This document shows positions 34,601 through 47,467 of a stretch of DNA of 64,000 bases, in pieces (the first letter of the stretch is position 1; each line of letters begins with the position of its first letter). The DNA is from Helianthus annuus (Eukaryota > Streptophyta > Magnoliopsida > Asterales > Asteraceae): assembly GCF_002127325.2 (NCBI RefSeq), contig NC_035435.2, positions 131,480,904 to 131,544,903 on the forward strand, written 5' to 3'. The position numbers and the translations under genes were made by a program. The notes below the pieces were generated by a model that saw nothing but the letters and a program-made list of their open reading frames with translations, made no database searches and had not been told where the DNA came from.

Positions 34601-34628
34601 CCCCACAACGCGGGGAATCAATTCTAGT
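34601..34628 (+). mobile_element. Candidate Helitron 3' end
   Basis: A hairpin CCCCAC-AAC-GCGGGG (34601-34615, one mismatch) is followed 8 bases later by CTAG (34624-34627) and then T, the layout of plant Helitron 3' termini (hairpin, CTRR, insertion before T). The 5' end was not found. Confidence 0.4.
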
Positions 34629-34841
34629 TAAGCATAAAAGATAATAGAGGGATTTAAAGGAAATTAAGCCATAGTTTGAGGGGTTGTGATGCATCTTTAT
34701 CAGTCAGAATTCAAAATGACAACGGCATTGTAATCGACGGTTGCAGTCAGAATCCCGATCCCCAAAGAGTAACTCGCAACCATGAATCAATATTTTTCTC
34801 AGAACTTGATCATTCAGTTTTACTTGTAATCGATGATGTTT

Positions 34842-36883
34842 ATGGAATCCAAACGTAAATCGGCGGCATCTTCTCCGGCCATCAATGACTCAGATCATTG
34901 GAACTTTCTGGTAACACATCCTATCATTACTGTTCCTCATTTCATCATTTTTTTTCTTCAATTTAATCAAGTATTTGTACAAATCCACCTCCTAGGGTTT
35001 AGTTTAGTTTAGTTTTACGGATTTTTTAGTTTTTTTTTTTTTTTTCTTAATCTTGATTATGTATATCTTTCAGCTGATTATGTTTATGATATTTGTATCT
35101 AAAAGTATTGCATCAAATGACTTGTTACTCCTTGGACTACTGTGTTGAATCATTCATTATATGTTTACAAGAAATTGCTTGCTACTATTAGTTCTGTCAA
35201 ACAAAGGTTAAAGTGATTTTTGTTCAGTGGAAGTAATTGCTTGCTTCTAAACTGCTATGTAAATGGTATTATGTGTTCATACAACTGTTTCAACATTGTT
35301 TAACCGGTGTTGTGCAGGAAGAAATTGAAGCGCCGATGTGGGCGGATCTCAGCGTTTGTGATTCGACCAATGACGAGACGTATCTCCTTTTTCTTTAGTT
35401 ATTGTATCTTCCTGTTACGCTAGGATATATAGATTGCCTGCAGAATTTCGTTGATTATATTCTGTTTGCTAAATTTAATGTTATTCGTTTTATTTTGGTT
35501 GCAGTGATGACTCATGGTTCAACATAAGCCATGAGTAAGCATCTAAGAACTCCTTGCTTCTTGCTTTGAGTTTTGGTTTTCTGTGCAGTTATCTTGAGTT
35601 AATATTTATATATTTGTGTTGTATCTATAGGTTCCATCAGTGCTCTTCGCGCCAGTTAATCTCTACTGTTTTCGGTCCTGCAAACTCGATAAACATACAA
35701 GAACCAACGTCTCCAAAGCTCCCAGCCTCGGTCTCAAAATCAAGAGGCAAAAACTACAAAATTAAACAGTGGGAACAAAGAAAGGGTAAAGCCATCCCCA
35801 ACAAGCAACATCCGGTCAAAACGTTAACTAAAGGGTCTTCTATAAGCATGGGATCGAAAAACAAGATGAAGCCCATTTCCAAAACTGGAAAAACAAAAGA
35901 AAATCAGGGAGTGAAAGCATGTTCAAGTGGTGGAAATAATACGAGCGAACTTGCTGACAACGCTACGTCAAAATCAAGCTCGGTTTCTATTGGAAAACGA
36001 GAAGATGATAACAGTTCAAGTAGCACTCTGACATCTGATCACAGTAGACACCAAGAAAAGAAGTGTTTTGAGGTATCTTTCCACACGTCAAGCCAAAGTA
36101 GTCAACTTTTGTCATCGCTGAAGATCAATCTTAGAAAAAGTTGTGCAACAAGACCAGCTGCGAGGGTGGTGATAGCTGATGGTGAGAGGTGCTCAGAAGG
36201 CGGTTCAAGTAACTCAAGTGTGGGCCCCCCTTCAATTAAGAAATGCAGTCTTGGAGATGCACAAAACAAACTCAAAATTCTAAAGGCCCCTGCTTTAACT
36301 GCCGGACGTTCATCTAATATACGAGGAAGTAATATGCTCGCTTCCAAAGTAACAACCAAAGGAAAGGTACTACACTTGTTTTATGATCAACTTTAAATAT
36401 TTTGGTATGGTAGATAGGGATTATGTTGTGTGTAAATGCGGTGTAAACTAGTACTTCAATCTTGCAGGTTCAACAGACCGCATCAGTTGGTAAGGTTTTG
36501 ATGCCACGAAACATTAATAAACAAAATCGAAGTATTGGTAAAGAAAACGAAAGAGTAGGTATTGGAAGGCGTGCTGCTTCTCTGGCTATTATTAAAGAAA
36601 CAACATCAGCAACAATGGCTACATCTCCGAAAGACAAATCTAGTGTTAACAAAGCTCAGCCCATTGGGCGTGTACATAAAGCTTCTAAGGAACGTATGAC
36701 ACAGAAGAATGGAGCTAAAAAGCCGATTGGTCTAAAGGTATTCATATTATCAGTTTACAACAATCCTAAGTTAGACATAGTGTTATGTTAATTTAGTGAG
36801 TGTTTTGGCTGCAGGAAAAGACAGCCAACATAAGCAGAGATAAGGATACAGCCAAACCGGCAAGAAAGGTCTACTTTCGGTAG
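34842..36883 (+). CDS. Basic Ser/Lys-rich protein with two KEN motifs, six exons
   Basis: Exons 34842-34910, 35318-35379, 35505-35534, 35631-36366, 36468-36737 and 36815-36883, all with GT-AG introns and phases that join exactly to 411 codons plus stop. In-frame ATGs at 34833 and 34836 could add up to three residues. The N-terminus has a compact conserved-looking block (HWNFL, EEIEAPMWADL, DDSWFNISHEFHQCSSRQL); the rest is basic and disordered. KEN motifs occur at residues about 143-145 and 324-326. No enzymatic domain is recognisable and I do not recognise the family. Its 3' end faces MRE11. A cell-cycle-regulated, APC/C-degraded protein is one reading, inferred from the KEN motifs only. Confidence 0.75.
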
Positions 36884-37380
36884 CAGAATTTGTTAAAAGT
36901 GTATAGTGCAACGTCTTTTTTGGTTGATATCAGGGTTAAGAGTTTCTTGGTGATGTGATGTTCACATTTTGATCTTGAATTGACATGTGTGCCAAAGTAT
37001 AGTAGTTGGGAGGGATACAATTTTGTTCTCACTTGGTAGTATTCTTAATCCCATTTATTGTTCACTCACATTTTACATATGCCAATTTAGTATATCTTGC
37101 CTACTTGGTGACCATGAAACTTTAAAAAACCTTGAATTCGACATCATTTTACGTCTTGGTTCTCTTTATTTTTACCGGATTAGTATTTAAAAGCATAAGA
37201 GAAATATTTATGCACAACGGATACTACTCATATCCCTTATCACTCACTCCGATAATCTTCACTAACCATGTCACTCAATCAAAAGTAGAGAATTTTTATG
37301 TTTCAACATAAAAGGTTAACCTTTGGAATATTGGATTTTAATAATTATTTGAGCGATAAAATACGGTTGCCTTAATATTT
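36884..37380. other. 3' flank of the KEN gene
   Basis: AT-rich, no gene. At 37325 there is a stray copy of the terminal 20 bp of the neighbouring inverted-repeat element. Confidence 0.5.
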
Positions 37381-37939
37381 GGAATATTAGATTTTAATAA
37401 TCTCAACTGTTCGCCATTGGTCGCCAACAGTCCCAACTTCAAAAATAAGCACTGGCAGTCCCAACTATTGACATATTGGCCACCAATAGACCCTGGCTAA
37501 CAGAATCCTAAAACCGTTAGTCTCCGGCGCCGGAAAACCGTTTTTGGCCAGAAAAAGGTTTCTAAAAGTCCGATCTAAGGTTACAAAGAGATTTGGGATG
37601 AAAATGTTGAGTTTTCCGACCAAAATGTTGAGTTTTCCGGCGAAAAAAGAGTTTTCCGGCAACTATAATAATTGGAGTTTTTACTAGAAAAAGGTTACTA
37701 AAGGTCTGTAATAAGGTTAGAAAGAGGTTTGGGACAAAAATGTTGAGTTTTCTGGCCAAAATGAGTTTTCCGGCAAAAAACGTTTTTCCCGCGACCGGAG
37801 ACTAACGGCGTTAGAGTTCTGTTAGTCAGGATCCATTGAAGGCCAATATGTTAATAATTGGGACTGGCAGTTATTTTTAAAGTTGGGACTATTGGCGGCC
37901 AACGACAAATAGTTGGGGATTATTAAAATCCAATATTCC
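37381..37939. mobile_element. MITE-like element with inverted repeats of about 130 bp
   Basis: The left arm starts GGAATATTAGATTTTAATAA; the right arm in reverse complement starts GGAATATTGGATTTTAATAA, and similarity continues through CCAACAGTCCCAACTT and CATATTGGCC blocks. The interior has repeated GTTGAGTTTTC(C/T)GGC units. Long arms suggest a Mutator-type MITE; no clear target duplication was found. Confidence 0.65.
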
Positions 37940-38265
37940 TTTATAATTTGACGCATGCATCTACATAGTTCACTGAATCCAGTTCTTTTAAATGGTTGCT
38001 AGTCAAAAATTATGGTCAATTTGCAGCCTTGGATGCTATGATTTTAGCATTTATTCAAAGCATCCACTGCAAATTAGCATTTCATGTCTAAATGCAGACA
38101 GCTTTCAAAAACAAACTCAAACTTTAGCTTTACATTGTTCACGTCTTTTTCCGCTACAAATTCACACACACTGGCTAGACATGTTCACTACATATCAAAA
38201 TGGAAATACCTGAACTAGATTGTACATCGAAAACATACAAAAAGACAAACCCTTGCTTATGCTTG
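37940..38265. other. Spacer and 3' flank of MRE11
   Basis: No ORF supported; probably includes the MRE11 3' UTR, which would run leftward from 38266. Confidence 0.45.
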
Positions 38266-41200
38266 CTACCTCCTTAAGGCACCATAGTTCCTTGTCACCT
38301 GCATAGACACCAGTTAGATTTAAGAATATAAGTCAAATAACTATTTAAATCATGAACTATTTCAACTATATGACAAGAAACATGAGAAGTATTACAATGT
38401 GGCAAATGAGCAATTTCTTCGACCCAGAACTGAAAAAAAAAAAAAAGACCTGCTAAAAAAGACATCACTTACCCTTGGTTGAGTCTTGTTCGTTCTCTTT
38501 GGCATATCATCATCGTCGTCGTCATCGTCATCTTTACTCATCATCATTTGATGAATTGAGGATGACGTGTTGTCGGATTTTCTTCCCCTCTTAGCAGCAG
38601 TGGACCCCCTACCTCTTCCCCTCGTAGCACCTCGTTTTCTACCCTTACCTTGCTGCATGCTCTCATTATCATCCTTCAAAACAAACAAAGCATCATAATT
38701 TCACATTAACAAAAACGTCATAATAATTATGATATACAAAAATAATGTTAGTATTCATACCGAACTGTCACGAAGCTCATTTATTCCATATTGAACCGGT
38801 TCATCATCTGAATCAGAATCTAAGTTCTCTTCATCGGCTGCCATGCTTTGAACTGAAGCTGATGCAGCAACTGATGCTGATCTGGCAGTGAAAAAAGTTG
38901 AGCATGTTATATGCATAATTTGCTATCTTACTTAATTCTATGATATAACAAAGCAAAAAATAAATAATAATTATGTTGTATGCAAAAAAGGATCGTGTAT
39001 TCATGTTCCATCATAGATACGATAAATCTGCTATAACATCAAACAACTTTAGCCCCTCAACTTTAATAATTACATGTTTAGCCCCTTAACTACATCAAAC
39101 AACTTTAGCCCCTCAACTTTAATAATTACATGTTTAGCCCCTTAACTACATCAAACAACTTTAGCCCCTCAACTTTAATAATTACATGTTTAGTCCCTTA
39201 ACTACATCAAAACACTTTAGCCCCTCAACTTTAATAATAAACAAATTTAGCCCCTTAACTTTAATAATGACATATTTAGCCCCTCAACTTTAATAATTAC
39301 ATACATGTTTAGCCACTTAACTAAAACAATTTTAGCCCCTCAACTTTAAAATGACATGTTTAGCCCCGTAACTTTAATAATGACATGTTAGCCCCTTAAC
39401 TAAAGCATCAAACAACTTTAACTCTCGTGATTTGCTTATTTAATCTACATTTCGAACCCACTGCCCACTGCAGAGCACGGTTAATATAATGATAATATAG
39501 TATTACCTCTCAGAGCGACGGGACATGAAAGTTGCATCAAGAGTTGTCTGCTTTAAACTATTAGATCCCCTACCTCTCCCCCTCCCCCCTCTTCTTGTAG
39601 GAGCAGAAACATCGCGAGCAGATTTAAACGGTTGTAATGACCCTTTTTTACCTCTGCCAGTTGACTTTGACCCGTAAAGTTGTGTGGTATCCTCATCATC
39701 ACTAAAAGAAACCGCACTCCCAATTCCCCCAGGAGCTTTATTTATCATATTCTGCATCAGTTTATAGCCGAAAAAAGGTTTGCAGTTATATAAAAAAATT
39801 GAAAATGAAACTAAACAGGCACAAACACATCAAGAAGTTAGGATATAGTACCTCTATGGATTGAGAACTAGATGTAAATAGTTGATCGTCTTTGGATCTG
39901 GATCTTCCCTTCACACGCTCCTGCGTATATTATATTTTTGTATTAAAAAAGATGTCAACATAATTATTAAATACCAACTTAAAGTAAGACCGTAAGAGTT
40001 CGGCTTCTTGCCTCTAAGCAGTTTTCGACTTTGACAATTATATCGTCAACTTCACTTTTTATGTTTTCTGGATCCCGAGAAATACTTTTCTGCATTTAAA
40101 CAGTAAAGAAATATGTTTATTTAGTCATTTAGATAAATTTTGGTAGCATGAACCAGAAGTTTAGGAAAATAAGTTGGAACGTTACACGGGTTTCTTCAAT
40201 GTTGTATTGCAAACAAGTATAAAAAGCCATCCTGTCATCTTTGTTGATAAAATTCTGTAATGCTTCATCTAAATCGTTCACAGGAAGAATCTCCATTTTC
40301 TGTAAGCATTGTTCATATCAGGACAACATGATAATAAAAATAAAAATATATAACATATACAAGAAGTCAGAGATTTGACTGCATACCAATTCACTCTCAG
40401 CAACTAAAGCTTCAATGTTTTGTTGATTCAGTTCTTCTGGTCGAAGTCGTTCCGTGTCCTTAAGTTTTGCTAAAGTCAACAGGAAGTTTGACCATTAACA
40501 TGTAAGAATTATAAGTCATCAATCAAACTCAAAAATTAAACCATAATTATATAGATTAAAATGCAGGAAGCTATAGTATGTAACTTTACTAACCGTCACC
40601 CTGAGCTCTCTTTGAAGCTTTTGAAAAGATAAGAATATCCTGGGGATTAGCAACCTACAATTTCTATAGAACATCATTTTTCTTGAACCGCGTGCAAATT
40701 TACTTTACACTGAATGATAAAAAAGTACCTTGCCCACATATTTTTGACCAAATCTTTGAGGATTAATGGTCATGAATCCAGAATAATCAACCTGACAATT
40801 TGCTCATTAAATGCTTAATTCCCATTATTATTATAGTTTTTCCAGTAAAATGGAGTACCTTTAAACGGATAAGTGGAAGCATTGGCTCTGACTTTCTAGC
40901 ATCCCTTCGGCTACACTTTTCTATTAAACTGTTTACCTAAATTAATTAAGAGTCAGAAACATAATTCATACATCATAACACCATTCAAAATTACAAATTG
41001 CAGAATCTTTATGAACAAGAATTACTCACCTCATTGTCCAAATGCTCAAGAATCGAGTTTTGATCATTTGGGTCAATGTCAGGTTCGTCCTTTAACACCA
41101 CCTGCATCACAAACATTAAGCAGTTGAAGAGGATTAATACTATATGTGCGAGTAAAATGCAATTTTCGTCCCTGAGGTTTGACCTGTATTGTGACTTTTG

Positions 41201-44200
41201 TCAAAAGGTTTGCTTTTCCACATCTGGATCCAAAAGGTTTGAAATCTTGCCATTTTCATCCGACTCGTTAACTCCATCCATTTTTTAACGTTAAAGCAGG
41301 GGTATTTTCGTCCTTTTACCTATTAGTTAATGTTAATAAGGAAAGTCATAACTAGAAAGTCCACAGGGGTGGATTTTTATTTCTTAATAGTGTTTTTTTA
41401 TTTTTACAAAAAAAATGTCTAAAAAGACGAAATTACCCTTGACTTAACGGAGAAACATGGATGGAGTTAACGACCCGAATGAAAATGGCAAGATTTCAAA
41501 CCTTTTGGATCCAAATGTGGATAAAAAAACCTTTGGACGAAAGTCGCAAAACTATTCAAACCTCAGGGAGGAAAATGGTATTTTACTCTAGATTAATTAA
41601 TGAATCATGTTAACCTACCTCTTTATATTCAAAAGGCCTTACAGAATGTAGCGGTATCTTGGTTGGCCGATATTGATTTCCCTGTATACAAAGATTTTGA
41701 ACAACTGGAATCCAAATAAAATAAAAAAAAATGAAAGCTTTTTTAAGTTGGTTTTGTTGGAACAACCTTAATTTCTACGAGAAGCACATGCTTTGGTTTT
41801 GATTCTCCATCGATAAGTGATGTTGCGACAGAAGAGCCCGGTTGAGTGATGTGGAAACCCATACCTGGAACTTCCTATTAAGAATTAATATTAAAATGAA
41901 TGAATCATGTTAACTAAGTCACACTTGCATAGGATACATTAAATCGACAAAGGTTATGACTTTAATTTCACCTGAGGATCAACAAGACATTCATGTTCAT
42001 GCCCCCAAACTATAAAGTCCAGAAACCGAGGTAGAAAATGCTCATTTATCGCATTCTTAGGATTTGTCTTCACTCTGCATATAAAAAACACTTCAGTATT
42101 GTTACACTCATAGTTGTTAAAAGCCATCGCCTCTTGCGCCTAGGCCCAATTTCCTAGCGAGGCGAGGCAATTGCGCCTTAAGTCAAGGCAATTGCGCTTT
42201 AATTCTCCATGTGATGGTTCATGCGCAAACTCCGGCCAAATTTTCAAAATTCCGGCAAGATTACAGCTAGATTTCTACTTTTATCTAACAAAACTACTTT
42301 TATACACTATTAAACTAGCATTTTATAACTTTTGGTATTAAATAGACGATATTAAATGTTATATAATGGCTTTAGTATATTTTATTTGAAGAATAGTATT
42401 AATTTTCCATTATACAAAAATATTTTAATTTTTTTTTGTTGTGCGCTTTTTTTCCTCAGGCCCACGCTTTTTTGCGCCTTGCGCCTAAGCCCCAGGCGAA
42501 GCCTATGCGCCTTGGGTGCGCCTAACGCCTTTAATAACTATGGTTACACTATGATATGGTGTCTCAAACAATGTTCCGTATACATAGTGCGGGTCAGTCG
42601 AATTGGGTAACGTGTAACTTTCTAGTGCGGGTCAAAGTGAGTTTCATTGGATTGTGCCGACCCACAAACGCTTCTTGAAACACTTTTTAAAAGCTTAAAA
42701 TAATTATTTTATTAAATATAAAAACTGTACTATTGAAATGATAATCTAATCTTACCAAGTTAAAAAGGGTTTTCCGTTTTTCAATTATGCGTCTGAATAC
42801 ATTTTAAATGATTTTCAACCAGTTTGACGGACCCATTACTTTATACTTAAGTGTTTAAGCATCTCCAGTTTGACTTATCCATCATGTTTTAGCGATGGTA
42901 CACTTAGTTATATCATTCATAACCTGTTCTGATGAAGTACTAGAATGTTGAACCAGTCGGACACTTGACAATCTTCTTGAGGTTCAGGACGCATCCACTG
43001 TACAGCATGTGGAGTCTACATTCTCAAAGAAATAAAACTTAAAAACAAAAAGTAAAAACCAAATATGGTTGAAGTCAGTTGTAAAATTAAAGTACGCGTA
43101 GTTCTGATATAGGAACCTGAAACATTCTATTCAGACGTTCATCTCTGATATTTCCAAGGCCGTACAGAGCAACCGAAGTTGAACCCTGTAAGTCATACAA
43201 TATTATTACGTAACGTGAATTTACTCCCATAAACTTAACAAAAGAATTTATTGAATACCTTTTTTACAAGAATCGGGTAGAGAGTGATCTGCCCGACTCC
43301 AGAACCTCCAAGAACCATTTTTCCAAAATAGTTTACAAGATTGCATGCTGAAAGGATATCGACTGCAGAAAGGTTATCCTGTAATCAAAACAATAGTTTA
43401 AAAGGATGGCCCCACCAATACTTTATCATTAAAAAGTAATATTATCATAAAAAATGATGCGTCATGTACTATAAGGATTACCACTCCAGCAGGGTCATCA
43501 TGATTTCCGTGAATACTGAACACTGGCAAACCAACGTTGAAATGAGGATCTTCATAGTTTACATGACCAAACCTGTTCCGATCGAGACGTTTAGAAATAA
43601 ACAATATAACTAGGACTATGCCATAGTCAACTCAAGTCAACCACATGGGGAGAGATAGCTTTGTAGTACAAAGAATGCTAGTAGGAATAGATTATAGATC
43701 ATTACACATTTGCAAAGTTTATAGTCTGATCACTGACAACTTGGAATTGCACTGGCTTATCGTTAAGACAATATCGACGTAGGATCTCTATCGTTTTCAC
43801 TAATGTCGTCCTCGATGGCTTGTTTTCATGAAAAAGATCACCACCAAGTAGTACGAAGTCCACCTAATATATTCAGATTAAATATTAGTTCTTGTTCAGT
43901 TAAATCACCTAATATATGGTGTAACATAGAAACAACTGTAGTTTCTTGCTTCTTACATTTTTCTGCTCTGCAATGGAGCAAATTTCTTCAAATGCTTTAA
44001 ATGAGTCGTGCCGACGAATCTCGTCTTTTTCCATATATCCCAAATGACAATCAGTGGCAACAAGAATGCGAACCGTGTTGCTATTATCCTCCCTATTTAA
44101 TACACAATAATCCATGTTCGGCATAGTATGAACATTTGTATAATTGGTACAAAATTTCGCAACATAGGAAGGAAGCTTATGAGAAACATATGTGAGACTT

Positions 44201-44557
44201 TAGGTGGTTTAAAATTAAAACAGTTAAAACTTTCTCTAATTAGTTACTTGTAAAGTGAACTATGAAATAAGTTCAACAATAAATACTACACTGCAAGCTA
44301 AAGCTTCTTACAATAGCTGTAAACGAACCTAACCAAACCAAACAAAGCCTTGTTCATGTTCGTTCGTTTAGCATTAAACTTGCTCACTGTTTATAAACAC
44401 ATATCAAACGAAAATTTCTGTTCGTTTTCGTTCATTAAGGAATTGAACTTGCTCACAAACGGTTCGCTGAATGTTCAGTTCGTTTACAACCCTATACAAT
44501 AGTATATAGAGATGAGAAAACTTAAAAGAACAAACTTAACCTTGACGAATCACCCAT
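38266..44557 (-). CDS. MRE11: MRE11 double-strand-break repair nuclease, 22 exons
   Basis: Exons from the start: 44557-44541, 44092-43957, 43863-43706, 43572-43482, 43378-43259, 43185-43117, 43015-42924, 42074-41972, 41874-41767, 41681-41619, 41101-41030, 40936-40859, 40791-40729, 40654-40594, 40469-40387, 40299-40186, 40089-40012, 39920-39852, 39751-39507, 38881-38761, 38673-38473, 38298-38266. They sum to 2175 nt (724 aa), close to Arabidopsis MRE11 (720). Metal-binding phosphodiesterase motifs are present: D20/H22, D60, N127/H128, H225, H253/H255. The C-terminus has RGRGRG tracts and acidic runs. The protein is the nuclease of the MRE11-RAD50-NBS1 complex. Intron 17 is GC-AG; all other introns are GT-AG. 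A 5' UTR intron (about 44842 to 44596) is likely. Confidence 0.97.
39035..39425. repeat. Minisatellite in MRE11 intron 19
   Basis: Repeats of about 57 bp with the phrases TTTAGCCCCTCAACTTTAAT and ATTACATGTTTAGCCCCTTA; about three near-identical copies from 39045 and then degenerating shorter ones. Confidence 0.8.
41150..41588. mobile_element. MITE with long inverted repeats in MRE11 intron 10
   Basis: The left end GAGTAAAATGCAATTTTCGT and the right end ATTTTACTC, together with CCCTGAGGTTTG against CAAACCTCAGGG, are inverted copies; the arms extend through GGATCCAAAAGG. No protein content. Confidence 0.7.
42109..42542. mobile_element. hAT-type MITE in MRE11 intron 7
   Basis: 434 bp with inverted ends CATAGTTGTTAAA and TTTAATAACTATG, flanked by the 8-bp duplication GTTACACT (42101-42108 and 42543-42550). 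The interior is rich in GCGCCT blocks. Confidence 0.85.
44317..44494. mobile_element. Short hAT-type MITE in MRE11 intron 1
   Basis: 178 bp, ends TGTAAACGAAC and GTTCGTTTACA in inversion, flanked by TACAATAG (44309-44316 and 44495-44502). Same family as 45207-45792 by its termini. Confidence 0.75.
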
Positions 44558-45206
44558 GTCACTAGAGTTTGACCTTGTTAAACCCTACAATTAGAAAAAC
44601 AACCAACTGTTAATCGAAACAAAAGCAATCATAACTCTAATTTGTCCATACAGATTAGAAAACACATATTTCTATACAATTAATAATCAGTCATAAGAGC
44701 TAAAACCCTAAATCAGCTATATTGTTATTAAACCTAAAATCAAGCAATGACATACGAGTAAGTAGACTTGCTCTATACTTCTAGTCAACTCTCGATTAAG
44801 AACAAGATAGTAACATAAAATCGAAAGCTACACGGATTCACCTTGGCCGAAAATCTTCCGTGAAAATCCATATAAAATTGTAAGAAGATGAAGTAAAACT
44901 TAACAAAAGAAATAGTGATGATGAAGATGAAAGAAGTTGACTTACCGGCAGGATAAATCGGTCGCCAGATGAATTCAGGTACCGTGGAGTTCCGGTAACA
45001 CCGGCGGAACAGTGGCGGGAATTTGAAGGGCAGATCGAGTCTTCTACGTCGAAACTCGAAATCACACGGGCAAAATGTTTTGTTTCTTTTTGGGCTGAAA
45101 GTCGAAAAGGTCCATTAGCGTTCATGAAAGTTAGGCCCAACTCATGTTGGACATTTTTGAGGAGTTCAATTTACAAACTACAATTATCTTTTGTTATCAT
45201 TCTTAG
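44558..45206 (-). promoter_or_regulatory. MRE11 5' UTR and promoter region
   Basis: A donor (CAAG then GTGAAT, near 44842 on the minus strand) and an acceptor (TTGTAG, near 44596) outline a leader intron. The upstream leader probably lies between 44843 and about 45130. No TATA box stands out. Confidence 0.4.
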
Positions 45207-45792
45207 TAGGGATGTAAACGAACCGAATGAATATGAATGACGTCTTGTTCATGTTCGTTTGTTAAAAAATAATGTGTTAATGAACGATTCATGAACACTT
45301 GTTGAACGAAATTTTTTTTTCGTTCGTGTTCGTTCACTAAGGAAATGAACGTGTTCACGAACACAAATAAAATCGGCGAAGGCAGCGAATGCTAAAAATG
45401 GATGATGGAGGGGGTAGTGTCGGAATTTAAAGTCCTAATAGTGAAACGAAGGTCGATGAATTCATTGATGTGAATAATGAGGAAGGAAATGGAAACGGTA
45501 CAAAAACAAAGTGGGAATATGTTTTCCTATTTTAATTGTTAGAGTAGTAAATTAAAGAAAATAAAATGTTTAGATACAACAAATAAATGTACAAAATTCT
45601 TTCACGAACAATATAAACAAACGAGCATGAATACCTTATCGAAAATTCACGAATATAATTGAATGAACGAGACCTCTTTGCGTGTTCGTTCATTTAACTA
45701 ATCAAACGGAATTTCTTTTTTATGTCCGTTTATTTATTATAGAACTTTCCACTGAATGGTTTACGAACTGTTCGCTAGACGTTCGGTTTGTT
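45207..45792. mobile_element. hAT-type MITE, 586 bp
   Basis: Inverted ends TAGGGATGTAAACGAACC and GGTTTGTTTACATCCCTA, allowing one mismatch. Flanks ATTCTTAG and ATTGTTAG match at 7 of 8. The interior is full of inverted GTTCGTTCA-type words. Confidence 0.75.
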
Positions 45793-47054
45793 TACATCCC
45801 TAATTGTTAGCTGTGTAGGAACTTGTTATGTGAATTGAACAAGAAAATATTACAAGGTTAAGTAATGATAATTTAGAAATTTTAAAACGATACATTGAGT
45901 AAGATATGATTAAAAACAAGTAATTAATGTATTATATTTTATTGCTATTGTTTTTTTGTTTAATTTTTAAATAAAGTAATAAAATACAAAGAGCCGAAAT
46001 AAAATGAACGAAAAAAAAATTAACTCACATAATTATGATTTATGACACGTGACACAACTATAGATTATCTGGATTTAATATGTACGGACTTAATTTAAAG
46101 GAAGAACTTCTTGTTGTTTAATCGATCACTTAAAACACCCCAAAATTATATAAAACAATTTGCTCTGTACCTACCGCCCTGTCTTATTTTCTGTTATCAT
46201 GTGATTTTTCAATATTCATGATTGAGGCTGCGATGCAAACATCAACCAACATTAGAAATATCTTGATGTTTATAAATATGTTGATATTGCAACGTCCATG
46301 GAAGTTTATAAACATATGGATTTGGAAAGTTAATTGTTTTCTCTTAAGCTAGCTCTCCAATTAAACATGGTGTTTTGACATGATAAAGGTTGTTACTAGT
46401 CAAATTAAAAGAAAAATATGTGTATATAATAATTTACAGCAACAAATAATAACTATACATTTTCTCTTTTATGGTGGTAATACATAATATATATACAGAT
46501 GTACATTTTAAACATCATAAAGTTGAGTCTTTTCATTTGGATATCATAAACTAATACATAGTATACGTACATAATAATTAAAAAAAAAAAAAGACGGTTC
46601 TACTTTTACACTGTGAATTAAGTCTTCAAAAAGTTTGAGACGTCCTAACTTAATCTTCAGTTTAAGTTGAATTAGTACTTGGTTTATATTCAGCTCAATC
46701 TAACTTGTGGCTCGATAAGTTGGCTCACTCTTTCGAATTTGGTGATTTAAAAAAGAATTATACGTCTCAGATAACTAGTCAATAACAAATTTAAATTATA
46801 CAAGTCCCAGATAACTATTAATACATCAGAAAAATCAAAAGCAAATGTTTATCCAATTTACCTTTGCCTTGAATGTTTGTACGACCCTTTTAATTTAATT
46901 AAAGTCAATATCAGCATGACTTAAATTACGAGAAAGCTCTATCAAGTAAATTATAAGCGGATTACAATTTTAGAAGTTAGTTTAAGAGTCATATATGTAC
47001 ATATTCCGAAGTGAGATATGTTGTGGTATGTGGAATTAAAACTCAATACTTTTA
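45793..47054. other. AT-rich spacer without a gene
   Basis: No ORF or repeat structure stands out. An A-run lies near 46578-46593. Confidence 0.5.
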
Positions 47055-47255
47055 GGGCATGTTTGGCTAAGCTTTTTGAAATAACTTATTGACTTATTGG
47101 CTTTTTAAAAAGTCATAGGCTCCAAAATGATGTTTGGCAATGAGGGTGTATATGAAGGGAAAAAGCCAATAAGTCAATAAGTTACTTTATACTGATTTTT
47201 CCAAAAAAACTAATAAGTCAATAAGTTGTTTCAAAAAACTTAGCCAAACATGCCC
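47055..47255. mobile_element. Tourist-like MITE (PIF/Harbinger type), 201 bp
   Basis: Ends GGGCATGTTTGGCTAAG and CTTAGCCAAACATGCCC are perfect inverted repeats, flanked by TTA on both sides (47052-47054 and 47256-47258), the target duplication typical of PIF/Harbinger MITEs. Confidence 0.85.
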
Positions 47256-47467
47256 TTAATCTAGTTTATAGAAACTATATGTTAAAAATGTACTTCGGCA
47301 TAATTACTTTATGTAACGTTTTGAAGTAACTATTGGTAATTTTAGATAACACGTTTTTTTCTAATCTAATAAGCTGATATACCTTACTGGAAATAAAATA
47401 TTAATAGAACCAGAACAGTTTATGAATTATAAGTTTTTTTCAAAAGAGTTCTCATTGATACTGACTT

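Noticed and set aside
44838..45140. 100-codon minus-strand ORF upstream of MRE11
   Set aside because: It overlaps the likely MRE11 leader and does not join the MRE11 frame; no domain seen.
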